NCBI GenBank assembly: GCA_021767325.1
Contig: JAASTM010000003.1
Span: 1-22,988, forward strand
Source: Spirochaetales bacterium
GTDB lineage: Bacteria; Spirochaetota; Spirochaetia; DSM-16054; Sediminispirochaetaceae
Length of the DNA: 22,988 bases
Direction: 5' to 3'
Shown: one piece after another, positions 6,716 to 14,283 of the stretch
How positions within the stretch are numbered: the first letter of the stretch is position 1
Layout of the letters: each line of letters opens with the position of its first letter
Program-made: the position numbers and the translations under genes
The notes under the pieces: model-generated
The model's input: only the letters and a program-made list of their open reading frames with translations
Told to the model about the DNA's origin: nothing
The model's database searches: none

Positions 6716-8005
6716 ATGAACCTAAAAAATAATGTACTACTCCAATACTCCGCGGTTACGCTGGTTCTCACTCTTTTAGTGACTATAAGTACCGGTGCCT
6801 ACATGGGGCATAAGAGTAAGCAGTATCTTATAGAAACACATCTGGACCTCTACCCGAATTTTGTGCAGCATTTTACCGAAAGTGAGGATTCAGTAACATA
6901 TTTTTTGGATAATTCTAATCAAAAATCCATACCCCGCGAACTGAATAGTCACCTTCAGTTGCTCCTTGAAATTGAATCTGTTTTTAGGATTAAGCTCTGG
7001 AACCGGAACGATACCGTTATTTGGAGCGACCGCAAAGAGCTGATCGGAAACACCTTTCCCGAAGAGAATATCATTGAGCAGCTCTCGGACAAACAGCTCA
7101 TCTATGAGTTTACCGAACCGCATGCCCAGGAACATAAGTTTGAACAAGATATTGAGTTATTCCTCGAAGTATATATACCGGTAATCTATATGGGTGAGGT
7201 GATAGGTGCGGTAGAGTTATATGAAAATGATAAGAAACTGAATCAGGAAATACGAAACCTGGTGAGGGTAAACTACATCATAATCGGGACTTCCGGGGCG
7301 CTGCTCTATCTGCTTCTCTTTAGTATTTTTGCCGCTGCGTATAGAAGACAAAAGCAGGCCGGCGAGCAAATGCGGAAGACGGAGCAGGTGACCATCTATG
7401 CCCTTGCATACCAGGCCGGTCTAAGAGATGAAGAGACGGGTCATCACCTGAAAAGGACTGCCGAGTACGTCAGAATTCTGGCCCAGGAACTGGCCAAGGA
7501 CCGTTTATACAGCAGATATATGAAAGGCAGCTATATCGACGATCTGATAAGGTCTGCGCCGTTGCACGATATCGGAAAAGTCGGGATAGAGGACAGTATT
7601 CTTCGAAAACCCGGCAAACTGACTGCACAAGAGTATGCGAGAATCAAGGAACACTGTGAGCTCGGAGCACGTATACTGGAACAGGCCCTGGAGGAACTCG
7701 CGTTCCGTTCGTTCCTTGACATCGCACTGCATCTCGTGCGCTTCCATCATGAGCGCTGGGACGGGCGGGGGTATCCCAAAGGATTGCAGGGCGAAGATAT
7801 ACCTATCTCCGCCCGCATAATGGCTCTGGCCGATGTATACGATGCCCTGCGCTCGAAGCGGTCGTACAAACCGGCCTATTCCCATGAAAAAGCTGTTGAG
7901 ATAATTAAGAGTGAGCGCGGGACACAGTTCGACCCGAAGGTAGTCGACGCATTTCTGAAGCGGGAATTTGAGTTCAGAAGCATATCCGAGTCCTTAGCGG
8001 ATTAA
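6716..8005 (+). CDS. Membrane HD-GYP domain protein, probable cyclic-di-GMP phosphodiesterase
   Basis: The 429-aa protein has a membrane segment at about residues 10-30, an extracytoplasmic sensing region at about 31-185, and a second membrane segment at about 186-208. The cytoplasmic HD-GYP domain runs from about 222 to 415. The extracellular part ends in VYIPVIYMGEVIGAVELYEN, which looks like a Cache/PAS-like fold. The catalytic motifs are complete: GHHLKRT near 242, HD at 284-285 (HDIGKVGIED), and HHERWDGRGYP at 344-354. LADVYDAL follows. Such enzymes cut c-di-GMP and link an outside signal to motility or biofilm choice. The ATG has only a weak GTGAG upstream. The stop overlaps the stop of the convergent ABC ATPase by four bases. 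The ligand is unknown. Confidence 0.92.
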   Translation: MNLKNNVLLQYSAVTLVLTLLVTISTGAYMGHKSKQYLIETHLDLYPNFVQHFTESEDSVTYFLDNSNQKSIPRELNSHLQLLLEIESVFRIKLWNRNDTVIWSDRKELIGNTFPEENIIEQLSDKQLIYEFTEPHAQEHKFEQDIELFLEVYIPVIYMGEVIGAVELYENDKKLNQEIRNLVRVNYIIIGTSGALLYLLLFSIFAAAYRRQKQAGEQMRKTEQVTIYALAYQAGLRDEETGHHLKRTAEYVRILAQELAKDRLYSRYMKGSYIDDLIRSAPLHDIGKVGIEDSILRKPGKLTAQEYARIKEHCELGARILEQALEELAFRSFLDIALHLVRFHHERWDGRGYPKGLQGEDIPISARIMALADVYDALRSKRSYKPAYSHEKAVEIIKSERGTQFDPKVVDAFLKREFEFRSISESLAD

Positions 8006-9036
8006 GCTCGGGAACTTCTCAACCGCTCCAAAGCCTCCGGCTTGAGTGAAAGCCGAACCGGCTTGCCCGGGGGAGGGGCGTTTTTCGAGGCGGTACGCAC
8101 CCTGACGGTGCTGTGATCGCTGCCGTCGGCAAGCTTCACCACCAATTCACGGAATGGTCCGAGAAAGGTTGATGCGGCAACTTCGCCGTTGGCGGGCTCA
8201 TGATTCCGTGTCTCCGCCGGCTCTATCTCAAACTCTTCCGGCCGCAGAATGAAAGTGTCGTCCGGAATGTCGAGCGTTCCGGGGAGGATCGTATGCAGTT
8301 CCTTTGTGCCCAGGCTGTTGGCGGTGCCGAGAAAATCGGCAACGTACTCATTTGCCGGGTGATGGTAGAGCTGTGCGGGGGGGCCCTCCTGCACCAGAGC
8401 ACCGGAACGCATCACTCCAATTCTCCCCGCCAGATGAAAGGCTTCGTTTATGTCGTGGGTAACCAAAATTGTGGTGGTACCGGCTTCCTGCAGGATGCCC
8501 CGCATCTGCTCGATCACCCGGGCTTTTATCCTTACGTCAAGGTTGCTGAATGGTTCGTCCAGAAGAATAAGATCGGGCTGCATGGCCAGTGCTCTGGCGA
8601 GGGCGACCCGCTGCTGCTGTCCGCCGGACAGTTCGTGGGGGTAGGTAGCCGCCGGCAGCTCCAAGCCTACCTGCTCCAGATACCGGCGGGCCAGCCGCCG
8701 TTTTTCGCTGCGGGTGCCCCGCAGGCCGAAACTGACGTTTTTTTCCAGATTGAGATGGGGAAAGAGAGCTGCGCTCTGGAATACCATCCCAACTCGACGC
8801 TCTTCGCAGGGAAGGGATTGTGAGCTTCCGAAAACTTCGCGGTTGCGGATGCGGATAGTGCCGGCGTCCGGGTCCAGTAGGCCGGCAATCATTCTGAAGG
8901 TGGTTGACTTTCCGCAGCCGCTTTCTCCGACGAGGGCATATATCTCTCCCGCCAAAATGCTGAGGTCCAGGCCGTCCACCGCCGGGCTGTTTCGACCGGG
9001 AAACTGTTTGTACAGGGCTTTGGCTTCGAGGATCAT
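8002..9036 (-). CDS. fbpC: Iron(III) ABC transporter ATP-binding protein, FbpC-like
   Basis: The product powers import through the fused permease encoded just upstream. Visible motifs are Walker A GESGCGKST (37-45), the Q-loop VFQSAALFPHLN, signature LSGGQ (136-140), Walker B LILLDEP (about 156-162) and switch His194 (LVTHD). A C-terminal TOBE-like regulatory domain runs from about 245 to 344, as in FbpC/FutC and MalK-type ATPases. The ATG at 9036 is six bases after GGAGGAG and overlaps the permease stop (ATGA). The frame stays open upstream into the permease gene, but that part is an overlap artefact. It is the only ABC ATPase in the window, though its context ties it to iron rather than to ModAB. 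Confidence 0.9.
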   Translation of the reverse strand: MILEAKALYKQFPGRNSPAVDGLDLSILAGEIYALVGESGCGKSTTFRMIAGLLDPDAGTIRIRNREVFGSSQSLPCEERRVGMVFQSAALFPHLNLEKNVSFGLRGTRSEKRRLARRYLEQVGLELPAATYPHELSGGQQQRVALARALAMQPDLILLDEPFSNLDVRIKARVIEQMRGILQEAGTTTILVTHDINEAFHLAGRIGVMRSGALVQEGPPAQLYHHPANEYVADFLGTANSLGTKELHTILPGTLDIPDDTFILRPEEFEIEPAETRNHEPANGEVAASTFLGPFRELVVKLADGSDHSTVRVRTASKNAPPPGKPVRLSLKPEALERLRSSRA

Positions 9037-10655
9037 GCTGATCTCCTCCTTCGCTTTTTTATGAGTGTCATGACAGTAATGCTGAATAGTACTCCAAGAG
9101 AAATGAGAATAAGGCCGAAAGGGGCCGCCTCCTTCAGCTTTTCGTCCGCGGCCAGGTTGTAGGTGAGGGTGGCCAGGGTATCGTAGTCGAAGGGGCGCAG
9201 GATCATGGTGAGCGGCAGTTCCTTGATCACATCCAGAAAGAACAGGATTCCGGCGAAAAGGGCGGGGCGCCACATGAGGGGAAGGTATACTTTGAACAAG
9301 ATGTAGAGAGGTCCTCGGCCCATGGCGGCTCCCGAATCGACATGAATATCCCCGATGGAGGTGTATGCCGAAGCTATTGGTTTGTAGCTGACGGCGATAA
9401 AGCGGATGAGGTAGGCCCCGGTCAGAACCGCCAGGCTGCCGGAGAAGAGGAGCCCCGGCGGCGTGACTCCCAAGGATTCGAATACGCGGTTGATGGAAAA
9501 ATCTATCCCGGTAGTCAGGCTCATGACTCCCATCGCTATGACCGCCCCCGGCACTGTATAACCGAGACTCGGCAGGGAAGCGAGTGTCTGCGGAAGCCCC
9601 TGCCTAAAGAGCAGCGGAATATAGCCCAGCAGCAGGGCTATACACACCGCGAGTGTGGCGGCAGAGAGAGTGAGTCCCAAGGTTCTGGCAGTGGTAAGGA
9701 CCAGTTCGGCCCCTTGACGCAGCAGCGGGGCGTCTGCGCTCCAGATCAGAAGCTGGAGTGCCGGGAGTGCAAACCCGAGCAGGATGGGCAGACTCAGGAT
9801 TCCGAATAAGGACAGTCCACCGATACTGCCCACTTTTCGGCGCGGGATAGGGGAGGGGTTCCGTCCGGCCGCCGCATATCCGGCCTTTCCTCTCCCCGCC
9901 TTTTCCAGACCCAGCAACACAGCAACCGTAAGCAGAAGCAGGAGGGAGAGACGTATAGCGGCAATGGTGTCGCCTAAAGAGAACCATGCCCGAAAAATGC
10001 CGGTGGTAAAGCTCTCTACTCCCAGGTAGCGGAGCGCTCCGTACTCGTTCAATACCTCTACTCCAACCAGAGCGGCGCCTCCGACTGCGGCCGGCCGCAT
10101 GAGGGGGAGGGCTACTTTATAAAAGAGTTCGCCCTCCGATTTACCGAGAATAACGGCGGTATCGATATAGTGCCCTCCGAAGGTGGACAGCGCCGCCCGG
10201 GCCGCCAGGTAGACGTAGGTATAGAGCCCGAAGATAAAGAGAAAGATCGCTGCCGGGGGCCCGGAAAAACCGGGTAAGAGCGGATCTAATAAGCCTCCGT
10301 AGCCGAAAAGTCCCCGGTACGCAAAGGCGGAGATATAGATCGGTACGGTGTGGGGAAAGATAAGGGCTACCTCGACCAAAGGTTTGCCGGGAAAGTCGTA
10401 ACGGCTCATTATCCAGGCGGCCGCGCTGCCGAGAAGGTAAGCGCCGGCCACCGAGAAAATGAGAAGCGTAACGGAGCTGCCGATATATCTCGGCAGCACC
10501 GTTGTGCTCAGGTGTCCCCAGGACGGACTGGGGGCGAAGAGGCCGCCGAGCAGCCTTAAAAAAGGCAGCAGAAAAAGCAGACTAATGATAATGAGGGATA
10601 CCAGCCACACGCTGCGGCTGCCCCTCATTATCGAAAGACGACGGCCCCGTTTCAT
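9033..10655 (-). CDS. fbpB: Iron(III) ABC transporter permease, FbpB-like double permease
   Basis: This 540-aa inner-membrane protein has about twelve hydrophobic segments built from two fused permease units. Each half has an EAA-type docking loop: GKSEGELFYKVALPLMRPAA in the first and GRGPLYILFKVYLPLMWRPA in the second. This fused form is the rule for Fe(III) importers such as FbpB, SfuB and FutB. It follows the binding-protein gene after a two-base gap, with AGGA between, and its last codons carry the Shine-Dalgarno and ATG of the ATPase gene. The C-terminus is basic (KKRRRRSA). Ferric iron is the most likely substrate; related thiamine or phosphonate uptake systems cannot be wholly excluded. 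Confidence 0.9.
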   Translation of the reverse strand: MKRGRRLSIMRGSRSVWLVSLIIISLLFLLPFLRLLGGLFAPSPSWGHLSTTVLPRYIGSSVTLLIFSVAGAYLLGSAAAWIMSRYDFPGKPLVEVALIFPHTVPIYISAFAYRGLFGYGGLLDPLLPGFSGPPAAIFLFIFGLYTYVYLAARAALSTFGGHYIDTAVILGKSEGELFYKVALPLMRPAAVGGAALVGVEVLNEYGALRYLGVESFTTGIFRAWFSLGDTIAAIRLSLLLLLTVAVLLGLEKAGRGKAGYAAAGRNPSPIPRRKVGSIGGLSLFGILSLPILLGFALPALQLLIWSADAPLLRQGAELVLTTARTLGLTLSAATLAVCIALLLGYIPLLFRQGLPQTLASLPSLGYTVPGAVIAMGVMSLTTGIDFSINRVFESLGVTPPGLLFSGSLAVLTGAYLIRFIAVSYKPIASAYTSIGDIHVDSGAAMGRGPLYILFKVYLPLMWRPALFAGILFFLDVIKELPLTMILRPFDYDTLATLTYNLAADEKLKEAAPFGLILISLGVLFSITVMTLIKKRRRRSA

Positions 10656-10657
10656 TC

Positions 10658-11704
10658 CTATTTCCAGCCCGCCCGGTCGAAGATTCGAACCGCTTCGGAG
10701 TTGTACTCACCGAGTTTGGTAAGATTCAGGGTATCTTCCTTGAAATCTCCCCAGCCACGCACTACTTCGGCAGAGGGTACCTTCGCTACCACCGGATATT
10801 CATAGTTTGCCTGTGCGAACAGGCGCTGGGAATCCTCGGTGGTGAGAAACTCGAGCAGTTGCTCCGCGTTTTCCCGGTTGGGGGCGTGGGCGGTTACTCC
10901 TGCGCCGCTTATGTTCACGTGGGTGCCGCGGCCCTCCTGATTCGGGAAAAATACTCCGATCTGCTCGGCAACCTCCACCTCTTCGGGATCGTCGGAGTTG
11001 AGCATTCGTCCCACATAGTAGGTATTGACCACCGCGATGTCCGCCTGACCGGCGGCGACGGCCCGCATCTGGTCCCGGTCGTTGCCCTGGGGATCCCTGG
11101 CCATATTGGCGACGATGCCTTCGGCCCACTGGCGGGCGTAGTCGGCGCCTTTGTTGGCGATAATCGAGGCCAGCAGCGACTGGTTATAGATATTGGAAGA
11201 GCTGCGGATGGCGATTTTGACCTCCCATTGCGGGTCGGTCAGGGCTTCGTAGGTGCTCAATTCGGCAGGGTCTACCCGGTTCTGATGGTACACGATCACT
11301 CTGGCCCGCTTGGTTAGGCCGAACCAATAGCCTTCCGGCTCTCGGAGATGGGTCGGAACTCGATCCTCTAAGACTGAGTTCTCGATTCCCTGTAGTAGTC
11401 CCTCTTCTTGCGCGCGGACCAGGCGGGCCACGTCGGCGGTAATCAGCAGATCCGCCGGGGAATACTCGCCTTCCTGTTTCAGGCGCTGTATAAGCTCGTC
11501 CGAGTCGGCATTGACAACGTTCACCTCAATACCGGTCTCCTCGGTAAACTGTTCGAACAGCTGGCGGTCGATTTCGTAGTGGCGGTGGGAATATACATTC
11601 ACCGCTCCGTCCCCTTCCACTTCCTGTGCACCCCCGGCAAAGAGAGTAGTCGGAAGCATCAATATGATTAAAATAGTCATAATAAAGCTTGTAAAATTGC
11701 GCAT
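10658..11704 (-). CDS. fbpA: Iron(III) ABC transporter substrate-binding protein, FbpA/FutA-like
   Basis: This 348-aa exported protein captures ferric iron. The signal peptide is a hydrophobic run ending TTLFAGGAQE, with no lipobox Cys; this form is frequent in spirochaetal binding proteins. The mature part begins VNVYSHRHYEIDRQL, the conserved first strand with its His. The iron-coordinating tyrosine pair is Tyr229-Tyr230 in NTYYVGR. IRSSSNIYNQSLLASII and the LLEFLTTEDSQ helix are also typical. The ATG at 11704 is five bases after AGGAG; a GTG at 11710 abuts that site and is rejected. It leads the operon, and the upstream region holds a strong palindrome. Confidence 0.92.
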   Translation of the reverse strand: MRNFTSFIMTILIILMLPTTLFAGGAQEVEGDGAVNVYSHRHYEIDRQLFEQFTEETGIEVNVVNADSDELIQRLKQEGEYSPADLLITADVARLVRAQEEGLLQGIENSVLEDRVPTHLREPEGYWFGLTKRARVIVYHQNRVDPAELSTYEALTDPQWEVKIAIRSSSNIYNQSLLASIIANKGADYARQWAEGIVANMARDPQGNDRDQMRAVAAGQADIAVVNTYYVGRMLNSDDPEEVEVAEQIGVFFPNQEGRGTHVNISGAGVTAHAPNRENAEQLLEFLTTEDSQRLFAQANYEYPVVAKVPSAEVVRGWGDFKEDTLNLTKLGEYNSEAVRIFDRAGWK

Positions 11705-11710
11705 AAGCAC

Positions 11711-11946
11711 TCCTAAAAGTAATATTGAAGTAGGTGTAAGTTAATACCCATTAACTTAATTAGTCTACCCTAATTTATGTAAATTCACTAATAATTATTA
11801 CTTCTTTACTCGTATTTATCTTCAATCTTTGCGAAGTTCTGACCTATTTCTGCAGTACTTTGGGGTGCAACGTTTTTGTGATGGAATTTTGACAATTGAT
11901 TTTAATGCTAAGCGATAAACTTTGGTGTGCGCAGCGCCCCGATGCC
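11711..11946 (-). promoter_or_regulatory. Intergenic control region of the iron-uptake operon with a 22-bp palindrome
   Basis: These 236 AT-rich bases hold no gene. The notable element is a perfect inverted repeat, TAAGTTAAT (11737-11745) and ATTAACTTA (11750-11758), with a 4-bp spacer. It sits about 35-55 bases before the fbpA start. On the minus strand a weak -10 (TAGACT) lies just upstream of the dyad, so the dyad would cover the start site or early transcript. Size and place suit a metal-dependent repressor (Fur or DtxR class), but it does not match either consensus well. No sigma-54 promoter was found here. Confidence 0.5.
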
Positions 11947-13554
11947 CTAAGAATTTTCAATTGAATTCCCAGCATTCTGTCCGAAAGGGATTCCCAACTT
12001 CCTCATCCGATGCCTTAAGGTACTCTCGTTGATACCGAGCAGGGCTGCGGCACCGTCGGGGCCGCCCACCTTTCCATTTGTGTACTCGAGGGCGGTGCGG
12101 ATATGGCGGCGTATCGCTTCATCGAGCGGTTCGGGGCGTAATATCGTCCTCTCGGGCGGGGCGGCTTTATTCCCTTCAGCCTCTTCAGGACCGCACGGCT
12201 GCTGTACTGAGTTATTGCTGTTTTCTTTCACCAGCAGGCCTGAAAAGTCGAGCGGCCCTTCGGCGGCTAAGATCAGCGCCCGTTCGACTACATTTTCCAG
12301 CTCCCGTACGTTCCCCGGCCACCGGTATTCGGTTAACTGCTGCAGTGCTCCTTCCATGAGGGACGGTTTGTGTGGGATGCCCATCTCTTTCGATTTCTTT
12401 TCGATGAAGTGATACACCAGCGCCGGAATATCGACCCGCCGCTCACGGAGGGGAGGAAGCTCAATGGGAAATACATTGAGCCGGTACCAGAGGTCCTGCC
12501 TGAAAAGGTTCTCCTCTATCATGGAGGGAAGATCCCTGTGAGTTGCCGCGATAACACGTACATCGCTCTTGAGGGTCTCCCGACCTCCCACCCGTTCGAA
12601 TTCCCCGGTTTGCAGAACCCGCAGGAGTCGAACTTGTGCTTCCGGGGGGAGCTCGCCGATCTCGTCGAGGAAGAGCGTTCCCTCGTCGGCCCGTTCGAAG
12701 CGGCCCTTCTGGCGGTCCACTGCCCCGGTAAAGGCACCCTTTTCGTGGCCAAAAAGCTCGCTGTCGATAAGTCCTCCCGGAATCGCCCCGCAATTCATTT
12801 TCACGAAAGGGCCTTGCTTTCTGGTCGATGCCATATGAATAGCGTGAGCCACCAGCTCCTTGCCCGTACCCGTTTCGCCGCGCACAACTACCGGTGTATT
12901 CAATGGGGCGACGCTCCTGACTTTCTGCATTACCTCAAACAGACCGAAGTCCTCTCCGATAATCGTACCCGTATGTTTGAGCTGCAGTTCCTTATGCAGG
13001 AAACGGTTGTGCTCTACAAGCCGCTCCTTCAAACGCTCCACCTCGTAGTGGGTAATCGCATTTTGCACGGCGATTGCAAAAGGTTTGTTGAGCTCGGATA
13101 GGAGGTCCCGCTCTTTCTCTCCGTATTGACCGGTTCCCTGCACACGGGCCAGCAGGGCTGCTCGGCGTTTTCCATCCAGGATGAGGCGCATGATAATGAG
13201 CGATGACTCGGGGACGTCAGAGAAATAGATACTCCGCGCCTCTATGGTGGCCCGGTCGGCATCGAGGTCATCGGTTATCCGAATATCCGGCAGGGTGTCG
13301 CCGGAGAGTTCGTCGAACGCCGTTTTCGATAAGGGTATTACTAGGGGGTGCTCGAACATTACCTGTGATCCCGATTCGTCAACAGCGGCGATAGTCTTTA
13401 CCGCCTTCATATCTGTATCCAGGATATTTACCCGTATTTCGTCCAGTGGCATATGTGTTCTTAGATAAAAAAATGAGTCGGTCAGGGCCTGCCTCAAATC
13501 GAGTGTTCCGAGCAGCTTCTCGGTAAACTCTCGATACACAACATACCGGTCCAC
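11947..13554 (-). CDS. Sigma-54-dependent transcriptional activator with GAF sensor (NorR/FhlA type)
   Basis: The 535-aa bacterial enhancer-binding protein has a GAF-like sensor at about residues 5-170, a linker helix at 170-190, an AAA+ domain at about 196-430 and a Fis-type helix-turn-helix at about 498-520 (GAAALLGINESTLRHRMRKL). The AAA+ domain has Walker A GETGTGKE (226-233), the sigma-54 contact loop GAFTGA (273-278) and Walker B GTLFLDEIG (292-300), so it should be a working ATPase. The start is GTG, five bases after AAAGGAG. The gene is divergent from the 13752-15302 operon, and three copies of a 16-bp element plus a -24/-12 promoter lie between them. The signal is unknown. NorR senses NO through a GAF-bound iron, but I could not place its ligands here. 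Confidence 0.93.
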   Translation of the reverse strand: MDRYVVYREFTEKLLGTLDLRQALTDSFFYLRTHMPLDEIRVNILDTDMKAVKTIAAVDESGSQVMFEHPLVIPLSKTAFDELSGDTLPDIRITDDLDADRATIEARSIYFSDVPESSLIIMRLILDGKRRAALLARVQGTGQYGEKERDLLSELNKPFAIAVQNAITHYEVERLKERLVEHNRFLHKELQLKHTGTIIGEDFGLFEVMQKVRSVAPLNTPVVVRGETGTGKELVAHAIHMASTRKQGPFVKMNCGAIPGGLIDSELFGHEKGAFTGAVDRQKGRFERADEGTLFLDEIGELPPEAQVRLLRVLQTGEFERVGGRETLKSDVRVIAATHRDLPSMIEENLFRQDLWYRLNVFPIELPPLRERRVDIPALVYHFIEKKSKEMGIPHKPSLMEGALQQLTEYRWPGNVRELENVVERALILAAEGPLDFSGLLVKENSNNSVQQPCGPEEAEGNKAAPPERTILRPEPLDEAIRRHIRTALEYTNGKVGGPDGAAALLGINESTLRHRMRKLGIPFGQNAGNSIENS

Positions 13555-13569
13555 GAATGCTCCTTTTCT

Positions 13570-13640
13570 TGCCTGTCATATGTGGTACGTACTGATATAA
13601 AGTATCGCATATGACAGGCAAAAATGCCACATATGACAGA
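13570..13640. promoter_or_regulatory. Three enhancer (UAS) copies of a 16-bp element
   Basis: Site A at 13570-13585, inverted, reads CCACATATGACAGGCA on the minus strand. Site B (13605-13620) reads TCGCATATGACAGGCA and site C (13627-13642) CCACATATGACAGAAC. The shared core is CATATGACAG. B and C are exactly 22 bp apart, two helical turns. They lie about 70-130 bp before the -24/-12 promoter, the usual range for an enhancer-binding protein. Site A is only 16 bases before the activator's own GTG, so it may also mediate autorepression. The binder is inferred from adjacency. Confidence 0.7.
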
Positions 13641-13701
13641 ACAGAAAAAATAGAAAATATTGAAAGAATCACAATTACTTATACTGAAGGTAATTAAAAG
13701 G

Positions 13702-13718
13702 TTGGCACACTTCCTGCT
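13702..13718 (+). promoter_or_regulatory. Sigma-54 (-24/-12) promoter
   Basis: TGGCACACTTCCTGCT (13703-13718) places the invariant GG at 13704-13705 and GC at 13716-13717 with the required spacing. It matches the consensus TGGCAC-N5-TTGC at all but one position. Transcription should start near 13729, giving a 23-base leader with AAGGGAAG before the ATG at 13752. The tract between it and the enhancer sites is AT-rich and probably bendable, with no clear IHF site. Confidence 0.85.
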
Positions 13719-13751
13719 CTATTAGAAGAAACAACGTGCAAAGGGAAGTAT

Positions 13752-14042
13752 ATGAGAAAGATGGAAGTGCTGCGATTGCGGGTGACCGACGGATCGAGGG
13801 AACAAATACTCGATCAGCTCAGAATGGACCGCGAAACGATGCAAAGACATCACGGGGTCGAGAGAGTTGAACTCTACTTCAGCGATATGCTCGAGTCGGA
13901 TATAGCCGTACATCTGCACTGGCAAACGGGTGTTCTAAAAGAAGAAAAAAGTAAATTGGCCGCAGAGATTTCGGGAGGATTCCGGGATTGCTGCATCGTA
14001 CATCACACTATTTGGATACATGGAGGAAATTATGAACAATGA
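13752..14042 (+). CDS. Small alpha/beta protein of unknown function, first gene of the sigma-54 operon
   Basis: I do not recognise this 96-aa protein firmly. The predicted pattern is strand (VLRLRV), helix (SREQILDQLRMDRETMQRHH), strand pair (RVELYFSD, DIAVHLHWQ), helix (KEEKSKLAAEISGGF) and strand (CIVHHTIWIHG). This resembles the dimeric alpha/beta barrel (ABM-like) fold used by small oxygenases and stress proteins, but that is only a topology argument. It has several His (34, 35, 54, 56, 84, 85), a Cys pair (79-80) and no signal peptide. Translation likely starts at 13752 after AAGGGAAG; an ATG at 13761 is possible. Its end overlaps the next gene by 11 bases. As first gene behind the sigma-54 promoter it should be strongly induced. 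Confidence 0.7.
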   Translation: MRKMEVLRLRVTDGSREQILDQLRMDRETMQRHHGVERVELYFSDMLESDIAVHLHWQTGVLKEEKSKLAAEISGGFRDCCIVHHTIWIHGGNYEQ

Positions 14043-14283
14043 AGACAGCAGAATGAGAGAGATGCAAATGAAACTCGAAGAAGAGCGGAGAGGATTTCGA
14101 ATACACGGGCGAGTGTACTCATTTGTCGTGCCGGTGTTGGCACTCGTGAATATCCTCACGGTCCCGCACTTCCTGTGGGTACTCTTCCCGCTTTTCGGGT
14201 GGGGCTTCGGGTTGACGATGCACTATGTCTTTGCAGTGCGTCTAAAAGAGAAGGAGCTTGCGAGGAGAGGAGGTGCGGTATGA
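14032..14283 (+). CDS. 2TM-domain small membrane protein
   Basis: This 83-aa protein has a charged amphipathic N-terminal helix (about 1-22). Two membrane segments follow (about 29-46 and 47-66) with the pattern HGRVYSFVVPVLALVN, then PHFLWVLFPLFGWGFGLTMH. That is the 2TM domain (PF13239) signature, found alone or fused to histidine kinases. The conserved His, the PLFGWG turn and the second His are all present. Its biochemical role is not known. The ATG at 14032 is five bases after GGAGG; an ATG at 14020 overlaps that site and is rejected. The stop overlaps the next start (ATGA), so it is probably made in a fixed ratio with the MBL protein and may sit with it in the membrane. Confidence 0.8.
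   Translation: MNNEDSRMREMQMKLEEERRGFRIHGRVYSFVVPVLALVNILTVPHFLWVLFPLFGWGFGLTMHYVFAVRLKEKELARRGGAV

Noticed and set aside
8002..9036. The ABC ATPase as the missing ModC
   Set aside because: It is coupled to a fused iron permease and binding protein on the other strand 3 kb away, and has FbpC-like layout. Shared use is possible but unsupported.
9037..9273. An N-terminal extension that would make the ABC ATPase 423 aa
   Set aside because: It lies inside the permease gene; the ATG at 9036 has an ideal GGAGGAG and an ATGA overlap, and gives the normal FbpC start.
12370..13101. A 243-aa open frame on the plus strand
   Set aside because: It is antisense to the sigma-54 activator's conserved AAA+ and GAF regions; no ribosome binding site or recognisable motif.
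13640..13700. An IHF site between the enhancer copies and the sigma-54 promoter
   Set aside because: The tract is AT-rich but no stretch fits WATCAA-N4-TTR; AATCAC at about 13667 is only a partial match.
14175..14279. An upstream start that would make the MBL protein 375 aa
   Set aside because: It lies inside the 2TM gene; GGAGG sits correctly for 14280 and the protein then begins with a normal membrane anchor.
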